A stretch of DNA of 64,000 bases from Knoxdaviesia capensis (GCA_001510575.1 LNGK01000014.1:64462-128461); one strand, 5' to 3'. Positions 35,301 to 45,346 are shown, counted from the stretch's first letter. The notes: generated by a model from the sequence alone, not told the origin. Numbers and translations: made by a program.

Positions 35301-38300
35301 ATAGGGTATATACTATAAATAGCGGGTTTCTTATCCCCTCTCTTATTATTCCGCTATCCTTTATCTATTATTAGTCTATCTTTATTCCTAGAAGGGTAGG
35401 GAGTAGGGGAACGGTATATCTTTCAGTCTTAAGATAGTCTTTATAAATAGTTATAGTCGTAGGAGGTATTTCGAGAATAGTTACGAGGCTCGCGGGAATA
35501 ACTACGATTATCTATCGTTTAGCCTCGATTTATTATAAAACGCGTATTCTAACGCGCCTTTTAACGTCGATCGTTATTCTCGGTACGTAGCTCTATATAT
35601 TCGCGAACCTAATAACTTATCTTTCCGTACCGGAAATACGTGGATTTATCTCTATCTTTATCTTACGTAATATAATTAAGTACTTCTTTACGGGTTCTAA
35701 ATTATAGCGTTTCTCCTTCCTCTTTAGTCTTCGGCGTACTATTTAGCTAAGTAGCGTATAATTATCTAATCTTTAATAAGTAGTAGGTAGTATTAACTAT
35801 AGTATAGATACTAGAGTCGGGGGTTATATCCTACCGTATCTTATACTATAAGTCCGTAATATTATAGCGTAGAATATCCTCTATTATACGTTAAATATAG
35901 TATATTTTAAGTAAGTTATTAGTAGAATTCTATACTATTTTAGCTAAAAGTTCGATAGCTTTATATTTAGATTTATTCTAATAATTAAACGCGAGAGCTA
36001 TAAATACGCGCGAAGGGGTAGATATTAGTATGCGACTAGAGATAAATATTAATATAGATTCTACTAGTATAGGCTATAGTATATCGGTATATTATCGAAT
36101 AAAATACTAAAGGGGTATAAATTCGCCTTTAATTACTAATAGTATTCGAGACGTCTAATACGTATATAGAATTATAGATTTATATAAGTAGGTCTAAATA
36201 CGTACTAATTATACTATAACTATATAGTCTACCTTACTTAAGTAGTCGCTTTATAACTAACTAATAGCTTTTTTACCGTTTTTCTTATGATCTTCTCTAT
36301 TACTAATATCCGATAGGAGTATTAGCTCTAGGAACGTCGCTTAGAGGTATTAATACTACCCGATAGCGTACTTATCGTTTATTAGAGGTATATTTTACTT
36401 TATTAGACTACTTTCGATAGCTAAATTCCTATTTACTAAACGAGGGCCTAGGAATTATCCTTTAATAGTAAGCTATAATAGTAATATAAAGCCGTTAATA
36501 CTAATATCGGTAAACGGTTTACTATTAGGTCCTAGATATAATTTCGCTTAAAATATTACTTTAGGGGTTATCGTTTATAAGGGTATTTACTAGGATAGTA
36601 TAAGAAATATTAGAAATATACTATTATCGTATACTCTTTATCTATATATATAACCTTATTATCCTTCTAAAACCGTATTACCTATACCTCTCGGTATTTA
36701 TAATATAATATACGGTACTAAGGGCTAGTTTCTCGTTAGTTAGACGCTAGTTATAGGTAATAACGGGTTATTAGCTATAGTTACGCTAGAAAGGGGGCTC
36801 TTTCTACCTAAGTCGGTAGGTAATAGTAATCCTATTATCTACGGACTAGCTAATAATAGCGAGGGAGTAGGAAAAGAGGATAAGGTAACTATAGCTATAG
36901 CTAGTAAGTTACTACGGCTTATAGCGTCTATTAGCTTTTCTAGAAGCTTTTCTATTATCGTGCTAATAACGGTATTTATATTATCGGTACGCTCTTTCTC
37001 TCTTACTTATCTATTAAAGTTAAACTCTATACGGTCCGTAAGTAGCGTTTTTATTATTTACTTTAATTCCTCGATCGTAATAGACTTAGTATATTAAGGC
37101 GGTAGATTACTTACTAGCTAAGCTAGTAGGATATTTATCCCGTTATCTATAGCCTTTCTTTTCCCTCGTCCTATTATTATCTAACGATTATATATAATAG
37201 GGGTTACTTCCGTAGGGGGTTATAGCTCCTTAACCGGTAACTTACCGGTTTATAGGTTAGTTATAGCGCTTACTTTACTTAAGGCTTTAAGGTTATAAGT
37301 AATACTTTTATCTCTTTTACGTAGAATACGTTATTCTTTATCCGATATTCGGCGTAAAAGCGGATATTAGCGGTCTAGGCTTACTAGGAAATAAGGGGGT
37401 TAGGGATATAAACCGATAGTAAGTAGGAGCGAAAAGGAATAAATAAGGAAAACTAAGGTATAATAATCGTAAATAGTTAGATAGTCTAGATTTATAGGGT
37501 TAATAATAAGGGGAAAGAGCGGTAGAAAGGTTAACTATTAGAAAAGAAATAGGGCTAGTAAAATAGGAAATAAGACTATTAGTATATAAAAGGGGTATAA
37601 AAGGGGTATAAAAGCGGGTTAGTCTTAGAATAAGAGGTAGATTAGTAATTAGAATTAAATAGAATAGGAGAATAGGTAATAAAGGAAGTCCGTAAACGGA
37701 GGTAATAGAAAATAATCGAAAATAGTAGAAATATTAAGACGTTAATTATCGGAATAGTAGGAGTCTTAGAAATAACTAGCAAAAGTCGTAGAAATAAATA
37801 GGTAAAGTTATAGAATAAATAGAAAAGTTATAAAAATAAAGGAAAAGTCGTAGGAATAAATAGAAATAGAGGGATTAGTTATTAAATATTTAGTAATAGG
37901 ACTCGAACCTATTAGTAGTATCCGATAGCTTAGGAGGTATAGGAAAGGCACGCGGGAGGCGTGTAAACGTCGGTAAAGGTAGGGTAATTCGGTATTTTAC
38001 CGGAGTAATAGTAGTTAATTAGCTATTAGTTTAGTAAGGACGGAATTAAAAGAAGGAAAATAAAAGATATTTATTTAACGTGCTTTCGTTACTAAAAGGA
38101 GGTTAAATAGAAAGGGTTTTTATAAAAAGAAAGGTAATTCGTAGTTTTACCGCGGCGGAAAGTAGTAAAGCTATCGGCGGAAGTGAATTCTAAATTAAAA
38201 GAAAGGAAAGTCGAGATATCGGTTAATTACGTATCGATTAGGACTTAAACCTAGAGGAAAGGTAGTCGATTACGACGGTTAGGCTTTAAAGGAAGGTTAA

Positions 38301-38347
38301 TAAGAGATTAATAGTATAAGCATTACGCTTATAAAAAATTAATTTTT
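35300..38347 (-). pseudogene. Gypsy 5' leader and gag region, RIP-degraded
   Basis: By position this is the leader and gag part of the nested element. No zinc knuckle or capsid motif was recognised with confidence. The 0.5 kb next to the LTR (37,850-38,347) contains two tRNA T-arm-like sequences on the minus strand and a hairpin-forming sequence near 38316-38332, but no standard TGG-type tRNA primer site at the LTR edge. Confidence 0.45.
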
Positions 38348-38630
38348 TATAATTCCTAGATATATAGTCTAAAGGACTAATAAATAAGTTATAATTATAA
38401 GGCACGTATAGAGAAATATATATAAAGGGAAGCTTAAATTTTTTCTATCTTAAGATATTTCCTATAAAAGCGCGGTAGATATCTACCTTTTATAGGTCTT
38501 TTACTAGCTCTTTAAGGTATTTATATATATATAGATATATACCTAAATACTTACCGCTAGGTAGTATCCACGTATATTAGTATACGTTTATACGTATTTA
38601 TAATATACTCTAACCTATTAGGGATCTATA
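38348..38630 (-). repeat. LTR of nested gypsy element (5' LTR, 283 bp)
   Basis: This is a direct copy of 28840-29122. It is followed by GTATT, the target duplication, after which the interrupted copia reverse-transcriptase frame resumes (TTTAAAGCTCGA, reading FKAR). Confidence 0.9.
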
Positions 38631-39999
38631 GTATTTTAAAGCTCGATATATAATATAAGGTAACTAGTAAGAAGCGTCTACGCTTAATACGTATATAGCG
38701 ATACTCGCTACGCGTTTACTTCGCTTATTCCTTACGCTTACCGCTTTTTTTAACCTTAAGCTTCTATAGTTTAACGTTTCTAATACTTTTCTAAATACCT
38801 CTCTAGAGGATACTAGTTTAGAGATTTACGTTTAGCTACTAGAACCCCTCTATAAGCGTTACCCTAGTTACGTCGCTTTCTTAAAGCGCGCCCTTTACGG
38901 CCTAAGCGAGTCCCTAATTCTTTAGTTTAATACGCTTTCCGAGGAATTTAAGTCTCTAAACCTTATTCGCTTTACGTAAGATCCCTACTAATAGATAAAC
39001 TCGCGTAGGACTATCTATTTCCTTATCTACGTAAACGATATCTTTATTAGTTATACTCCTAACTCTCGGGATAAATACGAAGCTATACTTAAGTAGCTTT
39101 CCTCGCGTTTTAATATACGTAGAGAGAAATCCGCTACGTTCTTCCTAAGTATTTATATAATCCGTAATAAGGCGACTTAACGCCTCTAGCTATCTTATAA
39201 CGCCTATATCGAGAAAATTAGACGTTATTTTAGTCTAGATACTAGCTAGGATCCTTACCTATATCTAGTATCTTACCTACTATACCTTAGTAAGTCTTTA
39301 TAGGCTTATATTAAGCTCTTTCTCGAGAAGGTCGGCTCGATTCTCTATATAGCTATTACTCTATAACTAGATATCGCGTTCGTAGCTTCTAACTTTATTT
39401 AGTTTACTTATAACCTAGGCCTAGAATATATAGCTACTACTAACTAAGTTATTTAATACCTATATAGTAAGCGTTTCCTTATAATCTACTCCTCTACTAC
39501 TAACCTTATAAGAAGTAAGTTATTTACTATTAATATCTTAGTTAAGTAGCTCTATAGTAAAATAAATCTCTCTATACTTATATATAGCGATACTTTATTC
39601 GCTAACGTACTAGATACTAAACGGTTATTTAATAGCTTTCTAATTACTATACTTAATAGCCTTATTATATAGAAGGCCGCTAAATAGCCGACCGTTACTA
39701 TATTAATAACGGAAGCTAAGCTTTTAGCTTTAAACTTAATAGCCCGTGAGGGTATTACTCTTTACTACCTAATAAACTCTATTAGCGTTTATCTAACGTC
39801 TCTATTAACAGTAAGCTACGATAATATATAGACTATCCGCTTAGTTATAGATACCTCTTCTCGAATAAATACTCGTTTACGGTACGTAGATATCTATAAT
39901 ATATAGATAAAGGAGAGGTATAGTAAAGGTAAAGGGCTCGTAAAATACGTCTCTATATTAAAGATACCTATAGATAGGCTTACTAAGGCTTTAAATTAA
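38631..39999 (+). pseudogene. Copia RT-RNase H 3' part, RIP-degraded
   Basis: Right after the nested element the plus-strand frame continues the copia reverse transcriptase: an FKAR motif, a block resembling TAFFNL, ALYGLSES, then IYVNDIFI (the YVDD active-site region with Asp-to-Asn at the second position). Next comes an RNase H-type stretch resembling KVGSILYIA and IAFVASNF. A terminal stop follows LTKALN at 39997-39999. Trp and Gln codons are widely replaced by stops. Confidence 0.75.
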
Positions 40000-41225
40000 T
40001 AAAAATTTAAATATTTCTATACTTTTTTAAATTTATAATCTATATATAAACGGGTCTATAAGGACTAATACTAACTCTCCTAAGTTTTCTTCCTCTTTTA
40101 TCTATCCGCCTTAACGTTCCTCCTTCCCTTTCTTTATACTCTTAAAACGGAATATAATCCGAGATCTCTACGAACTAGCGCTTTAGGGAGTACTAGTAAG
40201 GTTCGCTAGATATAACTAAGTCTTCCGAGCTTTTAAGAGCTACCGGTACCTCGGTATTATCCTTCTAAATATCTTAACGCTATAGCTTAGCCTTACGGGA
40301 GTAATCGAAGTCATACTCGTAAATAGCGAGTAGCTCTTTAACCGCGTAGCTTAGTAAGACTATATCGCCGCGTTTAGAGTATTTACCCCGTAGCTTTATA
40401 AGGAAAGCGTATATTAGAGGTACGACGTATATTGGGCTACTTATTCGTAGTTAGCGTCTCTTTTTATTAATCCTATTTCCTTTCCGCTACCTCTCTAACT
40501 TACTAGGGCTCGTATTTCCTACCGGTATTATAACGGTAGTACCGTAAAGCTCTTACTCTAGCGGGTTTTATAAAGTATACGCTACTACTCTTATAAGCCG
40601 TAGCGGACTTAATATAGCGCCTATAAGGTATATACTCTTTAATAGTATAATAACCCGTAGGGGCTATCTCCTTTTTTAGCGGTTTATACTTCGATATATC
40701 GTATTCTTAAGAGGGATTTTCTTTCGTAATTTATTATCTTATAGATATCTCGATAGATAATAGGAATAGAAGAAGAGGTTAGATTCTTAGTCTATAGGTA
40801 GGAGATCGCATTTATATACTTCTCTCTTCCCCCCCCCCCCCCCCCNNNNNNNNNNNNNNNNNGCGCGTATACCTACTAGTATACGCCCGTAGCCTCCTAT
40901 ACGCTCTCTAAGCTTTATTCTAGCTAGTCGCTATACTCCCTTCTAGGTAATTAAATTACTTAAGTATTATATAGCTATATTTTTTTTCCTTTTATTCTTT
41001 ATCTCTAATAATATTATATACTTTACTAAGTATAGATCGGACGCTTTTAGCCTAGCTATATTCTTTACTTTTATATATAAATAGCTTACTTACCTACTAC
41101 TAATATAGCTACGGTACGTCTATACTACCTATTAAGCCTTCGTATCCCTATTTAGTTACTTATCCCTAGTACTTCGGTACTATCTTCTTATATATCTACT
41201 TCGTTACTATACGTAGATAGGGGTA
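40000..41225 (+). other. Unidentified segment between copia RNase H and right LTR
   Basis: About 1.2 kb of RIP-mutated sequence separates the last copia codon from the 3' LTR. This is unusually long for a copia 3' untranslated region. A 17-base C run and an N gap lie within it. No domain was recognised on either strand. It ends in a purine-rich AGATAGGGG, a plausible polypurine tract, next to the LTR. Confidence 0.5.
40829..40862. other. Poly-C run followed by assembly gap (17 N)
   Basis: Seventeen consecutive C residues directly abut a run of N. In such AT-rich sequence this is most likely a sequencing or gap-filling artefact. Confidence 0.9.
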
Positions 41226-41378
41226 TACGGTAGTATATAGCACTCTCACATAAGTACTATCACGTGCTATATCATACTTAGATTAGGTAATGAGCCTACA
41301 GTGTTTATCTAGGACTCCGCCCAGCTGCACACCGCTAGTTAGATACATAGAAAAATCAACACATGATTAGATGCCACA
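41226..41378 (+). repeat. Right LTR of the copia element (153 bp)
   Basis: Its inner (left) half is RIP-mutated and its outer (right) half retains CA/TG dinucleotides, the mirror image of the left LTR. The target duplication TTTTC follows at 41379-41383. Confidence 0.9.
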
Positions 41379-41479
41379 TTTTCTGGTCATGGTGGATCCA
41401 TCACCATCACCGCAAACTTTTCCCCCGAACATACACACACACGCACCACTTCCCACCTCACCGCCACACTCCCCCAAAC

Positions 41480-41902
41480 ATGGTTTCCGTCAAGAACCCC
41501 AACGTGCGGTCGAAGAACCGGCTGCGGTCGCGCGCCACGAAAGCCAAGTCGCGGCAGCAGAAGCAGTCGGCACAGGGCCGCAGCGGCATCGCCAAGGGCG
41601 AGTCACGCCGCGGCGCCCGGCCCGGCATCTTGCCGACCAGCGGGCCCGGGGCCGCGCTCAGCAGCAAGAAGCGCCGCAAGGTCGAGAAGCAGCTGGCTCA
41701 TGCGCTGCGGCGCAAGATGGAGGCCGAGGGCGAGGTTGTGATGAAAGGTGCGTCCGGTTGCTCCTCGCTGTCTATGTTAATGCCTGATGCTAACCGCCGT
41801 TGTCGTCTTGGGAAAGACTCAACAGCCACAGGGGCTGAGGATAAGACGGAAAAGGCACAGGAGAAGGATGCCGGCGCAGCTGCTATGGAAGTTGATGCTT
41901 AA
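41480..41902 (+). CDS. Small basic protein, ribosome-biogenesis-like
   Basis: Two exons, 41480-41747 and 41826-41902, with a phase-1 intron (GTGCGT, branch TGCTAAC, acceptor CAG), give 114 residues. The first 60 residues are extremely basic (VKNPNVRSKNRLRSRATKAK...), then comes RPGILPTSGPGAALSSKKRRKVEKQL, a helix-forming basic segment, and an acidic/Ala tail ending MEVDA. The composition suggests a nuclear or nucleolar RNA-associated protein such as the small ribosome-assembly factors of fungi; I cannot match a named family with certainty. The 78-base intron is a multiple of three without a stop, so the unspliced message would also be translatable. The start codon lies 101 bases from the right retroelement LTR, so most of its original promoter is now 17 kb away. 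Confidence 0.75.
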   Translation: MVSVKNPNVRSKNRLRSRATKAKSRQQKQSAQGRSGIAKGESRRGARPGILPTSGPGAALSSKKRRKVEKQLAHALRRKMEAEGEVVMKGASGCSSLSMLMPDANRRCRLGKDSTATGAEDKTEKAQEKDAGAAAMEVDA

Positions 41903-42862
41903 ATACCATAGGTGCTAAACTTGTACCAAACATGTATTCTCCGACAGGTCGGGAATCGAATGTACGTGTGTGCAAAGAGCACCATTCATGTCGTGTCTAA
42001 GTGCGTGGAGCAATCGGGAATACCTGGCCAGTGTTGTTGCATCAACTTCTTTGTAATGAGTGAACGTCCGTCAATTATCACAACCCTAACCCTAACAATA
42101 CTAATACCCAATCCACAAGTTCGAGTCTCAAGCAAGCGATAACGCGTTCCACCACGGAGACGGATATAAGACTGTGTTGGCACGACTTTTATCACGAGAA
42201 AAATAAATGAAAATAACTAACTTGCCAATAATATATGTGGTGCTATAATGTAGATAGGCTGTTCATTAAACTCAACCTCAAACCGAGTATCGATTCAACA
42301 ATGTGGAGGTAGTACGTTGAGCCACCAGTGACAGGAGTAAAGAACACCGCCATGTGACGGTTTTTCTGATAGTCAAGGGGCAGCGCCTTGTGGATGGCAA
42401 TCTACACTTCGTAGCGCTGGCGAGACATGACTGGTGTTGCGAACGTTGTCTATAGCCAGTACCAGAAACCGAAGGAGACGTGTGAGTAACTGACCTCTCG
42501 CTTGTACCTGCGTGGTGATGAATGGTTTACTGGTGATTTATTATGTATATACTGTGACAACTAGTGATGACTTGACGGAGTATTCACTAACATCCGGTGC
42601 TAACCTGCTATCAGCTGGCTATTTAGAAGTTGGCCCTTTTCTCGCTCGTTGGGCTCCGTCAATGCTTCTTTCAGCCAACCATTCAACTACTCCCGATATA
42701 CGTGCTCATATTTCCCCCAAACATCTGACCTAAATATCCACCAGGCGCTTATTCTGGCTGGAAACTCAGAGTTTAAAACTTAAGTCGAGACCTATAGATA
42801 TCTCCCCGCAGGCATGACCGACAGGCGGCGTGTTCCTATCCCAACCGGAACCAACGCAAGCA
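41903..42862. other. Intergenic region, no supported gene
   Basis: This is ordinary (not RIP-mutated) sequence. Two tandem AACCCTAAC units (telomere-like, 42082-42096) lie shortly after the upstream gene. No gene recognised. Confidence 0.55.
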
Positions 42863-43795
42863 TGGAAGACCAGATCAACAACAGGATACTCACGTTCAAG
42901 GAGAGGGTCCGAAAGAAGAAGATCGAGCTGGGACGCCCCGTGTCTCCGGATTTGACACTGTTTCCAGACGGCAATCTTGTCGAAGAAGGTGAGAGAGAGC
43001 CTCCGATATTTGAGGCGTGTGTTGCGGAGGGCGTCCTGGTACCGACAGCGGATTCTCGGCGCCGAACTCGTGCATCAAATGTACGGCCGCATGGTCACTC
43101 GCCATGACGGAAACATCGCCAAAACGACCGGCCGAAGAATCGACCTCCAGGAGGCAGATGCCTTGCGCGTTGCATTGTCTGCGGGTCTCCCAGTGCCCCG
43201 GGTCCACGGCACCGAGGTTACCCCCGACGGCCGAAACCGCATCGCCATGGACTACATTGAGAGCCAGATGCTAGACAAGCTGTGGCCGGAGATGTCTCAG
43301 GACGAAAAGGTGGCCATTGCCCGACAATTGCGCGACATTCTGGTGAAGATGAGATCGATTCCTCTGGCGGAGGCATATATCGGCAGCTGTGATGGCAAGA
43401 AGTTGAAGGACCCGCGGCTGTATGTCGTGTAAGATGCCCCGCCGTGCAAGACCGAGAGCGAGTTCAACGAGGACCTCATGTCGCGGATGCCGGCGAAGAT
43501 CTCAGCGGCACTGTACCGGGCCTTCTCCGGACAGCTGAGCGCAAAGTTCCATCGGATTGTCCTCTCCCACACGGACCTGGCGCCCCGCAATATCACTGTT
43601 CGCGGCGGGTCCATCGCGGCCATCATTGACTGGGAGGATGCCGAGTGGTATCCGGAGTACTGGGAATATGACAAGTTCTTCCAGAGCTCGGGTGCGAATG
43701 GAGTCGAATGGACTTCGCTCGCCGACGAAATATTCCCCTGCCACTATCCCGATGAAGTGGTCACGTACCAGGCGATGACCAAGTGGGCTCCATAG
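42863..43795 (+). pseudogene. Aminoglycoside-phosphotransferase (APH)-like kinase, probably broken
   Basis: The frame at 43046-43795 encodes an APH/choline-kinase-fold protein. It has NIAKTTGRRIDLQEADALRV (N-lobe Lys and Glu), GLPVPRVHG, RNRIAMDYIESQ (hinge), then LSHTDLAPRNI (HxDxxxxN catalytic loop) and AAIIDWEDAEWYPEYWEYDK (metal-binding Asp and the substrate side). Two defects are visible. An in-frame TAA at 43430-43432 separates N-lobe and catalytic loop. The N-terminal frame from the ATG at 42863 (or 42814) runs out of phase with the kinase frame around 42985-43045, where no intron with matching phases was found. Fungal genomes carry large families of such kinases of mostly unknown substrate. 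An intron that removes the stop is unlikely because nearby acceptors would make it only 22 bases or delete conserved residues. Confidence 0.65.
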
Positions 43796-44334
43796 AATCC
43801 TTCACAGAGTCAGGATGCTATGAGATACCCGCTAAAATACCGGCCCCCATTCCCCTATACCCGGTTTTTGTCCCAAACAATAAGTCTTTAGTACTTAGAT
43901 AGCCTAAGAGGATAGGCCAGATAGGCTATCGTATAGGTTGGATGCATAAAGGCCGCCTAATGGCCAGGCCATGTTACCGTGTATTTCGAGGTGTCCGGAT
44001 GTGGAAACATTCAGACTTTTTCTTCTTTAGTAAATGCAAAATGCACATCATCAATAAGATCTGTGGTAGTCCATTTTGGAAATATATATTTTCTTGCTTC
44101 AATGATAGACCGAGGCATGCTTTATGAGGATTCCTTCCCGCCGTGCCCCCGCTATTACAGCAGCTCTAAACTCAAACCTTTTCATCCTCAGCTTACTGTC
44201 AGAAAGTGTGTTGGAGTGTCTCTCAAGTTGGAAGTGATTTGGTGAAGTCTATAAATCTCGCCAGCGCGCAGAGCTTCTAACTTCAATTCCTCCTATACCC
44301 GTCACCTAAGTATCTTCTTTTATTCTCATAAATC
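43796..44334. other. Intergenic region, no supported gene
   Basis: About 540 bp, A/T-rich in its middle (44020-44110). It contains the leader of the following hydrolase. Nothing else was recognised. Confidence 0.55.
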
Positions 44335-45189
44335 ATGGCGGAAACTCATGTCCCACTCTACCAAACCCTGCCCTCCACCCCGGAGCTGCCGCCCCCGGTA
44401 TCGTCCGGGCTGGCCCCGGTCAACAACATAAAGATGTGGTTCGCCGTGTACGGCCCACCCCTGACAGCCGCCACCGTTCCCGTGGTGTTCCTGCACGGCG
44501 GCAAAATCAGCTCGCGCTGGTGGGCCCCGCAAATCCTGCACGTCGCAAAGACCCGCTCGGTGATCGCCGTCGACACCCGCGGCCACGGCCGGAGCTCCGA
44601 CGACCCGGCCGTGCCGCTCACGTACGACCTGTTCGCCGACGACATTGTCGCGCTGCTGGACTTTCTTGCGGTGCGGCGCGCGCGCTTCGTCGGCTGGTCG
44701 GACGGCGGCAACACGTCGATTTCGCTGGCTATGCGGTACAGCGACCGCGTCGACGGTGCGTTTGTGTTTGGCGCGAACTACAACTCCGACCAGGCCGAGA
44801 TCGACTCGGTCTCCAGCATCCCGTTTCTGGGCGACCTGGTGGCCCGCTGCCGCGCCGAGTACGCCGAGCTGTCGCCGACGCCGGAGTCCTGGGAGACGTT
44901 TTCGCAGAAGGTTAATACCATGCAGATGACGCTGCCGAAGTGGAGCGAGGCGGATTTTGCCAAAATCCCAACGCTGTTTCAGAAGCCCGCATCGGCTCCG
45001 ATCATGTGGTTCGTTGATGGGGACTACGAGGAGCTGCTGTTTCTTTGGGTGCCCGGAAAGATGAAGGAGATGGTCCCGGCTTCGTCTCTGCTAATTCTTC
45101 CCGAGGTTAGCCATTTTGCCCAGATGCAGGACCCAGACACGTTCAACTTCATGCTGGATCGGTGGCTGGCGAAGACGCATGCGGCGTAA
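44335..45189 (+). CDS. Alpha/beta-hydrolase-fold enzyme
   Basis: It is an intronless frame of 284 residues, a usual length for the family, beginning at the first ATG after a pyrimidine-rich leader. The oxyanion-hole motif is VVFLHGG. SVIAVDTRGHGRS follows, then the nucleophile elbow GWSDGG with the catalytic Ser. VSHFAQMQDPDTF near the C-terminus supplies the catalytic His; the acid is probably the Asp in the WFVDGDYEELL segment. No signal peptide is apparent, so the enzyme is likely cytosolic. The family covers esterases, epoxide hydrolases, haloperoxidase-like enzymes and C-C hydrolases, and the substrate is not predictable. Third-codon positions are GC-rich as in the housekeeping genes, in contrast to the lectin and dioxygenase genes nearby. 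Confidence 0.9.
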   Translation: MAETHVPLYQTLPSTPELPPPVSSGLAPVNNIKMWFAVYGPPLTAATVPVVFLHGGKISSRWWAPQILHVAKTRSVIAVDTRGHGRSSDDPAVPLTYDLFADDIVALLDFLAVRRARFVGWSDGGNTSISLAMRYSDRVDGAFVFGANYNSDQAEIDSVSSIPFLGDLVARCRAEYAELSPTPESWETFSQKVNTMQMTLPKWSEADFAKIPTLFQKPASAPIMWFVDGDYEELLFLWVPGKMKEMVPASSLLILPEVSHFAQMQDPDTFNFMLDRWLAKTHAA

Positions 45190-45346
45190 TGACTGATGTA
45201 TCTTCCACGACACCCCTGATGGATGGATAGACGGATGGATGGATAAAAATGGATTTCTGTTCATCATCTTTTCAATATAAGAAACCGTGCCCCACTCTCC
45301 TCATTATAGACATATCCGACGTGCTGGAACATGCAACAGTGGCAAC

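Larger units (their letters stand above)
28840..38630 (-). mobile_element. Nested RIP-inactivated Ty3/gypsy LTR retrotransposon
   Basis: The element is bounded by two 283-bp direct repeats and inserted in the copia reverse-transcriptase frame, with a short target duplication GTAT or GTATT (28836-28840 and 38631-38635). Minus orientation is shown by a purine tract (AAGAAAGGGGATCT in minus sense) abutting the LTR at 29123-29136, and by minus-strand remnants. These are an aspartic-protease-like Asp-Thr-Gly near 35045-35053, a gypsy RT active-site region (LDN, expected LDD) near 33664-33672 with downstream LLLNLKKYE and FLNTASYLRYFIP, and an integrase block near 32.0-32.25 kb. It is RIP-mutated throughout. 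An N gap (29409-29454) interrupts its 3' part. At 9.8 kb it is longer than most fungal gypsy elements. Confidence 0.85.
24447..41378 (+). mobile_element. RIP-inactivated Ty1/copia LTR retrotransposon, interrupted by a nested element
   Basis: The element is bounded by 153-bp direct repeats that begin with TG and end with CA (in whichever copy is unmutated) and by a 5-bp target duplication TTTTC at 24442-24446 and 41379-41383. Without the nested insertion it would be about 7.1 kb, although two N gaps make this approximate. The body is extremely TpA-rich with almost no CpA or TpG, and frames are full of TAA/TAG. Plus-strand remnants follow the copia order: an integrase-like block near 26.5-27.6 kb, then reverse transcriptase split by the insertion, then RNase H up to a stop at 39997-39999. 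A primer-binding site follows the left LTR. All coding capacity is destroyed. Confidence 0.9.

Noticed and set aside
28840..38630. Clustered direct repeats as a CRISPR array
   Set aside because: Only two long repeats far apart, matching LTR structure; the genome is eukaryotic.
24600..41225. Reading the AT-rich block as a centromere or as mitochondrial insertion
   Set aside because: Paired LTRs, target duplications and recognisable copia and gypsy polymerase remnants explain it; loss of CpA/TpG is specific to RIP.
42082..42096. Telomere-like AACCCTAACCCTAAC
   Set aside because: Only two units inside unique sequence with genes on both sides; better explained as a telobox-type motif than as a telomere remnant.
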